A DNA stretch of 64,000 nucleotides from Neobacillus sp. PS3-12 (GTDB lineage Bacteria; Bacillota; Bacilli; Bacillales; Cytobacillaceae): assembly GCF_030915385.1 (NCBI RefSeq), contig NZ_CP133268.1, positions 3,570,001 to 3,634,000 of the forward strand. The letters run 5' to 3'. Position 1 is the stretch's first letter. Each line of letters begins with the position of its first letter. The translations under genes and the position numbers were made by a program. Positions 34,541 through 43,491 of the stretch are shown piece by piece. Below the pieces are notes generated by a model, which made no database searches, was not told where the DNA came from, and was given only the letters and a program-made list of their open reading frames with translations.

Positions 34541-35890
34541 ATGGGCACTGAAGATAATGAAAATTCACTGTTTCAAAAAGTCAAATCTCGTGATGAAAAA
34601 ATCCCGCTTATCCAAATAATTGATGACGACATTACCATGCTAATTTTCTTAAAGGATGCTCTTGAAGAAAAAGGATGGATTGTTATTGCCAATACTTCAT
34701 TAGACAATGCCGTCTCACAGTATTTTGATGTGAATCCGGATTGTGTCATAATTGATGTTCATTTATCGAAGACAAGCGGATTCAAAATATTAGAGGACCT
34801 TCAAAATACTAGAAAAATGTTTATACCAAAAATTATGATTAGTGCGGTGGATGACAAAGAAACGAGATTAAATGCTTTTCGGAAAGGGGCAGATGACTTT
34901 ATATCTAAGCCCATTGATGTAGAAGAGCTGGTGGTCAGAATTGAGAGTCATTTAAAACGTAAACAAATCTATGAGCAATCTGTTTTGATGGATGAACTGA
35001 CACAATTGTATAATCGTAAATTTCTTAAGGATGTATTTCAAAGTAATATAAATGAGCTTAAACGAAATGATCAATCATTCAGTTTAGCCATCCTGGATAT
35101 TGATCATTTTAAAAAAATAAATGATCAATTTGGCCATCTAGTCGGGGATCATGTACTTTCCAATTTTGCTGCATTTCTAAAAGAAACAACAAGAAATTCT
35201 GATACAGTATTTCGATTTGGCGGCGAAGAATTTGTCATCTTGTTTTCCAATACAAATCTTTCTCAGGCATTCGAGATTGTATCAAGACTTTTAGAAGAAT
35301 TTTCTGAAAAGAGTTTTCAAGTTAACGGAAAAAATTTTAGGGTTACTTTTTCTGCTGGGGTTCATACGATTTTGACAAATGGAGAGACTTTAGAGACTGC
35401 CCTCGACGTGGCTGATCAGGCATTATACAAAGCAAAACAATCTGGAAGAGCCAGAGTAGAAAGTAACAATCAGCTTGTAAAGGATGTCCCTAAAAGAAAA
35501 CTGTTTATTTCTGTCATTGATGATGATGCGATCATACGTCAGATGCTAGAAAAAATCTTACAATCGATGAAAATTGACCATTATGAAGTAAATGTACAGG
35601 CGTTTGCGAATGGCTTAACCTTTTTTCAATCCAACAGGCTTTTAGAGCAGGGGCAGCATTTCTTAATACTTGATGGAATTATGCCGGAAATGGATGGCCT
35701 CGAAATCTTACAGAAAGTAAAGGGTAGCCATTATGAACATAACATTCTGGTATTAATGCTCACTGGCAGAAAAAACCAAGAAGATGTTGCCCAGGCATTA
35801 AAATATGGCGCTGATGATTATATTACAAAGCCTTTTAATATTTCTGAACTTCAGGCCAGAATGGAACGGCTCATTTATCGAATAAAATAA
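34541..35890 (+). CDS. Response regulator with REC-GGDEF-REC domains
   Basis: This 449-residue cytoplasmic protein has a receiver domain with phospho-acceptor Asp72 in VIIDVHLSK, then a diguanylate cyclase domain with intact GGEEF at 227-231 (FRFGGEEFVILFS). A second receiver domain follows with Asp378 in LILDGIMPEMDG and the late YITKPFN lysine. Two receivers around one GGDEF could combine two kinase inputs into c-di-GMP output. No histidine kinase is next to it. GGAGTG lies before the ATG. All catalytic and phosphorylation residues are present. Confidence 0.92.
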   Translation: MGTEDNENSLFQKVKSRDEKIPLIQIIDDDITMLIFLKDALEEKGWIVIANTSLDNAVSQYFDVNPDCVIIDVHLSKTSGFKILEDLQNTRKMFIPKIMISAVDDKETRLNAFRKGADDFISKPIDVEELVVRIESHLKRKQIYEQSVLMDELTQLYNRKFLKDVFQSNINELKRNDQSFSLAILDIDHFKKINDQFGHLVGDHVLSNFAAFLKETTRNSDTVFRFGGEEFVILFSNTNLSQAFEIVSRLLEEFSEKSFQVNGKNFRVTFSAGVHTILTNGETLETALDVADQALYKAKQSGRARVESNNQLVKDVPKRKLFISVIDDDAIIRQMLEKILQSMKIDHYEVNVQAFANGLTFFQSNRLLEQGQHFLILDGIMPEMDGLEILQKVKGSHYEHNILVLMLTGRKNQEDVAQALKYGADDYITKPFNISELQARMERLIYRIK

Positions 35891-35903
35891 GCTCTTATAA
35901 ATC

Positions 35904-35933
35904 AAAAAAGGTTCTTTCGAATGGGCCTTTTTT
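35904..35933 (+). terminator. Terminator of the REC-GGDEF-REC gene
   Basis: AAAAAAGG pairs with CCTTTTTT around a U-G rich inner part; the right arm is also the T run. Confidence 0.65.
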
Positions 35934-35941
35934 GACAAGCA

Positions 35942-35970
35942 AAAAAACAGGGAATTGTCCCTGTTTTTTA
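35942..35970. terminator. Terminator of the pit operon (bidirectional)
   Basis: ACAGGGA-ATTG-TCCCTGT is flanked by A and T runs. It overlaps the last codon of pit. Confidence 0.85.
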
Positions 35971-36966
35971 GAAAATGAGATTAATGATGTGATAAATAAT
36001 TCCTGCTAGTAATGCTGAGATTGGAAGGGTAATGACCCAAGTAATCAACATCCGCTGAGCGGTCCCCCATTTGACTCCTTTAAGACGGTGAGAAGACCCT
36101 ACACCTAAAATTCCTGAGGAAATAACATGTGTCGTACTTACAGGCAAATGAACATACGTAGCTCCAAATATAATAAATGCTCCCGTTAAGTCTGCAGCGA
36201 CTCCATTGATTGGGCGGATTTTCATGATTTTTCCGCCAACTGTTTTAATAATTTTCCATCCTCCAATGGATGTTCCAAGCCCCATTGCACACGCACAGGC
36301 AACCTGGACCCATAATGGAATATCCGTTGAAGTTACAAAGCCATTGGCAATTAGGGCCATGGTAATGATCCCCATTGATTTCTGGGCATCGTTCGTACCA
36401 TGTGAGTATGATTGCAAGGCGGCAGTCAGGATTTGAATAATCCGAAAAATGCGATTCGTTTTTGTTAAATTATAGTTTCTAAAGATTACCTTAAAGATAC
36501 TGTATATGATAAAGCCTACGATAAATGCCAAGATAGGAGAGATCACTAAACCTTCAATAATTTTTAAAAATCCTGCATATTTTAAGGCTGCAAATCCAGA
36601 AGCGGCAATGGCAGCTCCGGCAATGGAGCCGATAATCGCATGTGAAGAACTACTTGGAATCCCGAAATACCAAGTAATTAAGTTCCATGCAATGGCGGAA
36701 AGTAGAGCGGCGAAGATCACTGCATGTCCATTGTGCATTTTAAAAGGATCAATAATATCAGACGTAATGGTTTTAGCAACTCCAGTAAAGGTTAGGGCAC
36801 CTACAAAGTTCATGGTAGCCGCTAAAAGAATGGCATGTCGCGGCTTTAACGCTTTTGTAGAAACAGATGTAGCAATTGCATTGGCTGTATCATGGAAACC
36901 ATTAATAAAGTCAAAAAGAAGAGCACCAATAACAATCAAAACTGTTACAATTAATAAACTACTCAT
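35968..36966 (-). CDS. pit: Low-affinity inorganic phosphate transporter (PiT family)
   Basis: This membrane protein of 332 residues has about 10-11 helices. The duplicated PiT signature is seen as FDFINGFHDTANAIATSVSTKAL near the start and SYSHGTNDAQKSMGIIT in the second half. It would be a proton- or sodium-coupled phosphate symporter. ATG at 36966 has AAGGAGT upstream; the longer open frame overlaps the DUF47 gene. It follows the DUF47 gene closely, the usual pair. Confidence 0.92.
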   Translation of the reverse strand: MSSLLIVTVLIVIGALLFDFINGFHDTANAIATSVSTKALKPRHAILLAATMNFVGALTFTGVAKTITSDIIDPFKMHNGHAVIFAALLSAIAWNLITWYFGIPSSSSHAIIGSIAGAAIAASGFAALKYAGFLKIIEGLVISPILAFIVGFIIYSIFKVIFRNYNLTKTNRIFRIIQILTAALQSYSHGTNDAQKSMGIITMALIANGFVTSTDIPLWVQVACACAMGLGTSIGGWKIIKTVGGKIMKIRPINGVAADLTGAFIIFGATYVHLPVSTTHVISSGILGVGSSHRLKGVKWGTAQRMLITWVITLPISALLAGIIYHIINLIF

Positions 36967-36977
36967 TTTAAGACTCC

Positions 36978-37595
36978 TTATGCATTTTTCATAATAATGG
37001 TTTCTAGAGTATTGGCCACGGTTTGGCAATAATCTGCGATGTCTTCTAGTGTCTCGTAAATTTCTTTATATTGAATAATTCGGATTGGATCTTTTTCAAC
37101 GGTGAACAGATGTTTAATGGATTGTCTTAAAATATTGTCACATCTTGATTCATAATCCTTTATTTTAATCGCATGTTCTCTGATTTGAAGTAATTTTTTA
37201 TTGGATAATAATCCGATTGCTTTATCAATTTCATGGACACTGCCTTGGATGGATTCCACGAAATTAAGCATGAACTCATCTGCTTGTGTCATGGAGTACA
37301 TTTCAAATAGGGCGGCACAAGCCTCAAGTCCATCTAATACATCGTCCATACTCATGGTAAGTTGCAGGATGTCTTCACGTTCAATTGGTGTAATAAAGGC
37401 ATCATTTAACTGTGTGATGACTTCATGGACAAAAATATCACCTGTCGTTTCATATTCCTTCATTTTTTCAGAAAAAATCTTTAAGTCACTAACATTTTTT
37501 ATTTTATATTCTGTAAAAAAATTTGCACTTTCCTGTAAATTAGAGGAAATTTTGTTGAGCAAAACATTAAATTTATCATCTTTTTTAAAAGCCAT
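36978..37595 (-). CDS. ykaA: DUF47/PhoU-like accessory protein of the phosphate transporter
   Basis: This 205-residue all-helical cytoplasmic protein belongs to the DUF47 (PhoU-related) family, always found before pit-type genes. Marks are EYETTGDIFVHEVITQLNDAFITPIEREDI and DDVLDGLEA. It probably modulates the transporter. Only 11 bases separate it from pit. GGGGGTTAG lies upstream of its ATG. Confidence 0.9.
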   Translation of the reverse strand: MAFKKDDKFNVLLNKISSNLQESANFFTEYKIKNVSDLKIFSEKMKEYETTGDIFVHEVITQLNDAFITPIEREDILQLTMSMDDVLDGLEACAALFEMYSMTQADEFMLNFVESIQGSVHEIDKAIGLLSNKKLLQIREHAIKIKDYESRCDNILRQSIKHLFTVEKDPIRIIQYKEIYETLEDIADYCQTVANTLETIIMKNA

Positions 37596-37836
37596 AGTCT
37601 AACCCCCGTATTTCATTTTCATCCAACGTAATATTGTACCAAACGAGAATAATTTTATATGAAATAGAGTAGAAATAGAAACAAAATTAATTAGATTTAC
37701 AAAAACTTAACAAAAGAAAATTCGGAATTATATATAAATGTATCGTGATTACCATTCATTTTTTCCTAAACAACAACCTAGATCCATGGTAATTGATTTG
37801 CCCTAAGAAGATGGATAAAAAAGGAGCGAATTACTG

Positions 37837-37884
37837 ATGAATGCAATCTGTTTTTTTTTGATTATTTTCGAGGAAAAAGGGTAA
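37837..37884 (+). CDS. Possible 15-codon peptide, doubtful
   Basis: An AAAAGGAGCG ribosome site is followed by ATG and 14 more codons (MNAICFFLIIFEEKG), which include a nine-T run. A hairpin with six Ts follows at 37911-37938. The arrangement looks like a small expressed unit or a leader, but the T run may hide a frameshift and no homologue is known to me. Apart from this the 37596-38010 gap holds only AT-rich DNA. Confidence 0.25.
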   Translation: MNAICFFLIIFEEKG

Positions 37885-37910
37885 TTTAACTGTACAAGCA
37901 GTAACAAGGA

Positions 37911-37938
37911 AAAGACCAATTGGCTCAATTGGTTTTTT
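37911..37938 (+). terminator. Hairpin with T run in the gap before the YeaQ-like gene
   Basis: ACCAATT (37915-37921) pairs with AATTGGT (37927-37933), followed by TTTTTT. Confidence 0.55.
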
Positions 37939-38010
37939 ACCATTTAAATGCTTGGAACGAAAAAAAGTTAACATTATGAAATAATTAGTCAATGCTGAAG
38001 GAGTGTTAAA

Positions 38011-38265
38011 ATGGGATTTCTGTGGTCCTTAATAGTCGGAGGAATAATTGGCTGGTTAGCAGGTATGGTTGTTGGTAAAGATGTACCTGGGGGTATAATT
38101 GGAAATATAATTGCTGGATTTGTAGGTGCATGGTTAGGAAACCTAATATTAGGAAACTGGGGTCCGCATATAGCCAACTTTGCCATCATACCGGCAGTTA
38201 TTGGTTCGATTGTCCTTGTCCTCTTGTTAAGTCTGATCTTAAGAGGATTCAGGAAAGCCAGCTAA
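38011..38265 (+). CDS. GlsB/YeaQ/YmgE-family small membrane protein
   Basis: This 84-residue protein has three hydrophobic helices and the family's glycine-rich repeats: LIVGGIIGWLAGMVVGKDVP, GGIIGNIIAGFVGAWLG and a C-terminal helix. Relatives are called transglycosylase-associated or general stress proteins, and their function is uncertain. A GAAGGAGTG ribosome site is present. It has a strong terminator, then the long dispersed repeat. Confidence 0.9.
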   Translation: MGFLWSLIVGGIIGWLAGMVVGKDVPGGIIGNIIAGFVGAWLGNLILGNWGPHIANFAIIPAVIGSIVLVLLLSLILRGFRKAS

Positions 38266-38273
38266 TGGATAAT

Positions 38274-38313
38274 AAAATGGAGCATCCATCTATTTGGATG
38301 CTCCATTTTTTTT
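38274..38313 (+). terminator. Terminator of the YeaQ-like gene
   Basis: AAAATGGAGCATCCA pairs with TGGATGCTCCATTTT around a short loop, followed by a T run. Confidence 0.9.
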
Positions 38314-38318
38314 AGCTA

Positions 38319-38489
38319 ATAGGAAATTATAAATTTTTATCAAAAATTTAAAAATTTCCTATGTCGCACGACGGACAGGATGTCCTAGTCAGGCGAGTGC
38401 CACAGGACGTGGCACTCTACGAGCCTGGCAAGTGCAACTACGCCTCTGTCTTCGCCCTTAGGGGCTCGCCAATCGGCGAGTTTTCTTTA
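38319..38489. repeat. Dispersed structured repeat, long copy
   Basis: An AT-rich imperfect hairpin (38319-38362) is followed by GTCGCAC and a module with two hairpins, GGACA-GGA-TGTCC and GAGTGCCAC-AGGAC-GTGGCACTC. The final 60 bases (38430-38489) are identical to 25017-25076 and end in a CTCGCC-AATC-GGCGAG-TTTT hairpin. The short copy at 24967-25076 lacks the middle module. The last three bases are the stop codon of the rluA-family gene on the other strand. Confidence 0.9.
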
Positions 38490-39410
38490 GATTTCATCTA
38501 TGTTAATTCCTTTAAATATAGGTGGTTTATCAATAAATGGAGCATGGCAGATAATTTTTTCATCTGTGATGGGATGCAAAAATTCAAGCTTTGCTGCATG
38601 TAATGCCTGCCGCTTAAATAGAGAGCCACCACCATAAAGAACATCCCCTGCTAGCGGGTGACCCAAATGACTGAAATGCACCCGAATTTGATGTGTTCTT
38701 CCTGTATCAAGCCAGCATTTTATATATGTATGTTTTGCTGCTTTATCAACCCGAAGCACTTGAAAATGGGTGATGGCTTCCTGTCCGGTAGAAGATACAC
38801 GCCTTTTGGTTGCATGATGGCGGTCACGACCTATAGGTTCTTGAATCGTTCCTCTTTTTGATGATAAAGTTCCATTAACAATGGCGATATAGGTGCGTTT
38901 GATTTTTCGCTGCTCAAGCATACGGTCGAGGATGGCCCCCGCAAAAGAATGTTTTGCAAAAAGAATGGCCCCAGTTGTATCACGGTCCAAGCGGTGTATA
39001 TGGCGAATGTTACAAAATTCACCCTTAGCCTGTAAATAGTACAATGCTGCATTCAATAGTGTATCTGTTTCTAATTCAATATTGTTTGGGTGTGTCGAAA
39101 TAAAAGCAGGTTTATTAAATACCATTAAATGATCATCCTCATAAAGGATCGGAATTTCATGGTAAGTGGGAGAAACTTCACCGAAATAATCTTCAAATAA
39201 AAGAACCATTAGTTTATTTCCTTGAACCAATGGCAAATTCCAGTTTGGCTTATTTCCGTTTAGTAAAACCTTGTTTTCCATTTGAAAGTGATAAATTAAT
39301 TTTTTTGGGGCTTCCCAAAGCTTACGAAAAAGATCATCAATGGTCATGTCATTCCATTCAGGAGGAACAATGATTTCGAGCCACTTTCCCTTACGTTCTG
39401 TCTTTAACAT
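38487..39410 (-). CDS. yhcT: RluA-family 23S/large RNA pseudouridine synthase, YhcT-like
   Basis: This 307-residue enzyme has a short N-terminal S4-like region and an RluA catalytic domain. The catalytic aspartate is in HRLDRDTTGAILFAK; GRTHQIRVHFSHLGHPLAGDVLYGG is the second signature. The ATG at 39410 follows AGGAGTTCG. The next gene is yhcU, as in B. subtilis, which supports the name. The stop codon TAA lies inside the end of the dispersed repeat, so the C-terminus may have been altered by insertion of the repeat. Confidence 0.88.
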   Translation of the reverse strand: MLKTERKGKWLEIIVPPEWNDMTIDDLFRKLWEAPKKLIYHFQMENKVLLNGNKPNWNLPLVQGNKLMVLLFEDYFGEVSPTYHEIPILYEDDHLMVFNKPAFISTHPNNIELETDTLLNAALYYLQAKGEFCNIRHIHRLDRDTTGAILFAKHSFAGAILDRMLEQRKIKRTYIAIVNGTLSSKRGTIQEPIGRDRHHATKRRVSSTGQEAITHFQVLRVDKAAKHTYIKCWLDTGRTHQIRVHFSHLGHPLAGDVLYGGGSLFKRQALHAAKLEFLHPITDEKIICHAPFIDKPPIFKGINIDEI

Positions 39411-39562
39411 TCGAACTCCTTTCGCCCAGGGGCAAGGCTTTTTAAAAGCTATAGTAACTCTTACTCCGTGGTTATAATTACCACGCATTTGAAGGGTTAT
39501 TTTATGTTATTCTTTACTTATATTTTACGATAAAAACTTATGATGGCAAAGGTGGGTTAATA

Positions 39563-39961
39563 GTGAAGATAGTTTTTGCCTCCACACCGAATCAGGAGGA
39601 AGAAATCAGCGAGCTTGTACAATACATTTATTCAAATGTATTTCCACTTTATTTTGCTGATGAGGAAATTAGAGAATTCGAACGTTTAGGAATTTTAAAC
39701 ACTTATTACGATCATAGCGAAGATTTTAGCACATTAAAAGATGCATTTCAGGTAATGGCTAGCCTTCAGACAGTCATTTCTGTACTTGAACTGCCAAATC
39801 TGGATCGTGAATATACCAGCCTATTTAACAAAAATGTAGAATATCTAGAGAAGTTTGGATTGTCTTTTCCGTTTCATTATGAGCAATTTATAGTAGCAAA
39901 AAATATGAAAAAATGTATATTTAGTGTTTATACTAAAGCCGCTAATGAAATGCTAATATAA
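39563..39961 (+). CDS. yhcU: YhcU-like protein (DUF5365)
   Basis: This 132-residue cytoplasmic protein has a GTG start after AAGGTGGG and resembles B. subtilis YhcU in length, sequence feel and position beside yhcT. No catalytic motif is visible. It is mainly helical and acidic. Function is unknown. A terminator follows at 39969-39998. Confidence 0.75.
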   Translation: MKIVFASTPNQEEEISELVQYIYSNVFPLYFADEEIREFERLGILNTYYDHSEDFSTLKDAFQVMASLQTVISVLELPNLDREYTSLFNKNVEYLEKFGLSFPFHYEQFIVAKNMKKCIFSVYTKAANEMLI

Positions 39962-39968
39962 AATAGAC

Positions 39969-39998
39969 AAAACGCCTGTGACCCAGGCGTTTATTTTC
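39969..39998 (+). terminator. Terminator of yhcU
   Basis: AAACGCCTG pairs with CAGGCGTTT around TGACC, followed by ATTTT. Confidence 0.85.
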
Positions 39999-40134
39999 AG
40001 TTTGGAATAAAAACCGTTGTACTTTCAGAATGTCAAAATATAAAATAAAGGATGGTATAGAATAATTTGGCTGTAAAATAAGAAGTGTAGGATAATCTTA
40101 CAGCGGGAATGTTTATTTATTAGGAGGATACCAA

Positions 40135-41882
40135 ATGGACTGGAAAGAAAATGCGAATAGATGGATGGAGTATAAAAATCTGGATCCAGAATTAAAAAGT
40201 CAGTTAGAAGATCTCGCAAAAGATGAAAAACAACTAGAAGAAGCTTTTTATAAAAATCTGGAATTCGGTACTGGGGGTATGCGGGAGAAATTGGTGCTGG
40301 AACGAACCGTATGAATGTCTATACCGTTCGTAAGGCTTCAGCCGGTTTGGCAGCATACATAGAAGAACATGGGGAAGAGGCAAAAAAACGTGGCGTTGTT
40401 ATTGCTTATGATTCCCGTCACAAATCACCAGAGTTTGCACTTGAAGCAGCAAAGACCTTGGCAACTCGTGGTATTCAAACCTACGTTTTTGATGAATTAC
40501 GTCCAACACCTGAATTATCTTTTGCTGTTAGGTATTTCAATGCCTTTTCAGGAATTGTAATTACAGCAAGCCATAACCCGCCTGAATATAATGGCTATAA
40601 AGTATACGGATCTGACGGAGGACAATTAGCGCTTGAACCTGCTGATCAACTTGTGGCAAAAGTTAATGAAATCGAAAATGAATTGGTCATTGAAGTAGAT
40701 CAAGAAAAGCCGTTACGTGATGCTGGTTTAATTATCACGATAGGTGCTGAGATTGACCAAGCTTATATCGAAAAGTTACGGACCATTTCTGAGAATCCGG
40801 ACCTTGCGCAAGAGTCTGATATCAAAATCGTCTATACGCCGCTTCATGGCACAGGAAATAAACCTGTGCGAAATGCGTTAACAGCGTTAGGATTTAAAAA
40901 TGTTTATGTTGTGAAAGAACAGGAGCTTCCAGATGCGGAATTTACGACGGTCAAAAGCCCAAATCCAGAAGAACATGCTGCTTTTGAATTGGCTATTCGG
41001 GATGGGAAAGAGATTGGTGCAGATTTATTAATTGCCACAGATCCTGATGCAGACCGTTTAGGAATTGCTGTTTTAAACAATGAAGGGGAGTACCAGGTTT
41101 TAACAGGGAACCAAACTGGGGCCTTATTACTGGATTATCTTCTAAGCCAAAAACAAGCAAAAGGCATACTTCCGAAAAATGGTGTTGTTCTAAAGACAAT
41201 TGTAACATCTGAAATTGGAAGAGCGATAGCAACGAGTTATGATTTGCCGACCGTTGATGTTTTAACAGGCTTTAAATATATTGCTGAAAAAATTAATGAG
41301 TATAAAACAACAGGCGACCATAACTTTTTGTTTGGTTATGAAGAAAGTTACGGCTATCTGATCGGTGATTTTGTTCGCGACAAAGATGCTGTTCAAGCAG
41401 CAATCTTAGCCACTGAAGTATGCGCCTATTACAAAAAACAAGGGATTTCCCTTTATGAAGGTTTAATGCAAGTATTTGAAAAATACGGTTATTACCAAGA
41501 AGGTCTCCGTTCGCTTACCTTAAAAGGAAAAGAAGGAGCTGAAATGATCCAGCAAATTTTAGCCTCTTTCCGTTCAGAGCCATTAAAGTCGCTTGGCAGC
41601 TTAACTGTTCAGGCAAGTGAAGACTACCAAACCAGTCTTCGATTAACAAGTGACGGAAAAGAAGAACCAATCGACCTGCCTAAATCAAATGTATTAAAGT
41701 ATATATTTGAGGACGGATCATGGGTATGCCTGCGTCCATCCGGAACAGAGCCAAAAGTGAAATTCTATTTTGGAGTCGACAGTAAAAGTCTTGAGGAAAG
41801 CAAACAAAAATTAAATGAAGTTTGTCAGAACTTTATGGACCTAGTTGACCAAAAAATGAAAAAGGTTAAAGAAGCGAATTAA
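40135..41882 (+). pseudogene. pgcA: Phosphoglucomutase PgcA, frameshifted near the N-terminus
   Basis: The reading frame opens at ATG 40135 after TAGGAGG. It gives MDWKENANRWMEYKNLDPEL and LEFGTGGM, then shifts: the sequence reads ATGCGGGAGAAATTGG where CGGGGAGAAATT would continue [21 protein letters not shown]. One G is missing at 40283-40285. With it restored the protein has 582 residues, the length of PgcA, which converts glucose 6-phosphate and glucose 1-phosphate for wall polymers. The catalytic serine is in [18 protein letters not shown], the metal loop is TDPDADRLG, and sugar binding is FGYEESYG. An error in a G run is the simplest explanation; a true mutation would be costly. Confidence 0.9.
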
Positions 41883-41889
41883 ATACAAG

Positions 41890-41925
41890 AAAAAACACGG
41901 TTTCCAATTGGAAGCCGTGTTTTTA
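41890..41925 (+). terminator. Terminator of pgcA
   Basis: AAAACACGGTTTCC pairs with GGAAGCCGTGTTTT around AATT, then Ts. Confidence 0.9.
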
Positions 41926-41995
41926 TTTGGTGGTGGAATTCTTTTGTCCGGTTGTAAAAGATTCACAGCACAATAAAGTGTATCAACTCGTTAAT

Positions 41996-42250
41996 CTAGG
42001 AAAGACTATACAACGTTATAGGGTCCATATCCTGTTCAATATTTTCATTTGCGTGGTCGATGTAACGTAAAAGTGAATTAAGCTTTTTCTCAATAACGGA
42101 GTAGTCTTTTTCAAAATTATAAGCATGCAGGAAATGCTCAATTTTTTTAGATAAGAATTGGTCTTTTGTTCTTACCATCAATATTAATAAGTTATCCCAT
42201 TCCGATCGGTGCGTATAATACAACGCTTGATCATAATCCATTTTATTCAT
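41996..42250 (-). CDS. yhdB: YhdB-like small protein
   Basis: The 84-residue sequence starts MNKMDYDQALYYTHRSEWDN and resembles B. subtilis YhdB, which lies between pgcA and spoVR in that species, as here. It follows a strong AGGAGG ribosome site. It is soluble and helical, with no known function. The name rests on memory of the family and on order. Confidence 0.7.
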   Translation of the reverse strand: MNKMDYDQALYYTHRSEWDNLLILMVRTKDQFLSKKIEHFLHAYNFEKDYSVIEKKLNSLLRYIDHANENIEQDMDPITLYSLS

Positions 42251-42386
42251 TATTAAATTCTCCTCCTTAAATATAGGAGTTGAGTATAGTGTATGAGTTT
42301 CTGCAAAGAACTTTCACAGAAAATGTTGGGCAATGCGGTTTTATGGGCTAGTAACATTTACATGGGTTAATAATTGGAGGGGTTAA

Positions 42387-43373
42387 ATGGTTCGTTGTCT
42401 ATGGTTAATCGCACTGTTTTCCTTTTTTATGGCCGATAAAGCTCATGCTGTTGTTCACACAACTAAACCTTATTCCTACGAGGTCCTTCAAAATGATCTA
42501 ACCACACTAAAAAGCACATACAATGACAGCATCCAAATAAAATCAATTGGACGTTCCCATTTTGGAAGAGATATTTATGCCATTCACTTGGGAACTGGAA
42601 AGAAAAATATTTTACTCATTGGTTCACATCATGGCAGGGAATGGTTAACAAGCATGTTATTGATGAAAATGCTTGAAACATACGCAAATGCCTATCAAAA
42701 CCAGCTGCCAATTGGGACCAATCCAACAAATATTCTAAATGACGTTTCTATCTGGTTTGTTCCGATGGTAAATCCCGATGGGGTTGATATTCAGCAAAAT
42801 CATATTGGTGAATTTCCGCCAGAACAGCAAACTCGGTTATTATTCATGAATAAAGGCAAAAACGATTTTATCCGTTGGAAAGCTAATGGCATGGGAGTAG
42901 ATTTAAACAGACAATATCCAATGGATTGGAGAAGTATAGCTAGGAAGCCAAAGCGGCCTTCGTTCCAATTTTATAAAGGAAAAGCTCCACTTGAAGCTGC
43001 AGAAGTTGTGGCCTTAACGAATTTTATACAGGATATTCAACCTAGTATGGCACTTACCTATCATACTGCTGGGAGAGAAATTTATTGGCGATATAAGAAT
43101 GGAATACATCTAGTTCGTGATTACATACTTGCGAAAAAGGTGGCAAAACTAACAGGGTATAAATTAGCAAAGCCTCCGAAAAAAGCAACAGGAGGCGGAT
43201 TTACCGATTGGTTTATTCCCACCTATCATCACCCTGCAATGACGATTGAAATTAGTTATCTTGTTGGGGATCGCCATCCTCCCCTTTCCGTCTTTAAAGA
43301 AGAGTGGAAACGTAATAAGTACGTTGGCATAAAAATGGCAGAAGAAGCGAAAAAGTTTGTGAGAAAAGATTAA
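42387..43373 (+). CDS. Secreted M14-family zinc carboxypeptidase
   Basis: A signal peptide (about 1-21, ending near DKAHA) leads to an M14 peptidase domain. Zinc ligands are in GSHHGREW (His and Glu) and [10 protein letters not shown] (His). The substrate-binding motif is [12 protein letters not shown] and the catalytic glutamate is in [12 protein letters not shown]. With no extra wall-binding repeats it is a compact 328-residue enzyme. It may trim peptidoglycan-derived gamma-D-glutamyl peptides, as related Bacillus and endospore enzymes do, or general peptides. GGAGGGG lies before the ATG. It sits just ahead of spoVR. Confidence 0.9.
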   Translation: MVRCLWLIALFSFFMADKAHAVVHTTKPYSYEVLQNDLTTLKSTYNDSIQIKSIGRSHFGRDIYAIHLGTGKKNILLIGSHHGREWLTSMLLMKMLETYANAYQNQLPIGTNPTNILNDVSIWFVPMVNPDGVDIQQNHIGEFPPEQQTRLLFMNKGKNDFIRWKANGMGVDLNRQYPMDWRSIARKPKRPSFQFYKGKAPLEAAEVVALTNFIQDIQPSMALTYHTAGREIYWRYKNGIHLVRDYILAKKVAKLTGYKLAKPPKKATGGGFTDWFIPTYHHPAMTIEISYLVGDRHPPLSVFKEEWKRNKYVGIKMAEEAKKFVRKD

Positions 43374-43491
43374 TTTACCTAAAATTTTTGGTCAATTGTC
43401 TGGTTTTATACCGTTTTTTCTTTATTCTCGTCTCATCATTCCCGTTTTAGCTTCATACATTGTGGTAAGAGGAAAAAGGGGGAATGGCTCG

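Noticed and set aside
43396..43491. Longer N-terminus for spoVR
   Set aside because: The extra 32 residues are hydrophobic, have no ribosome site and are absent from SpoVR; AAGGGGG points to 43492.
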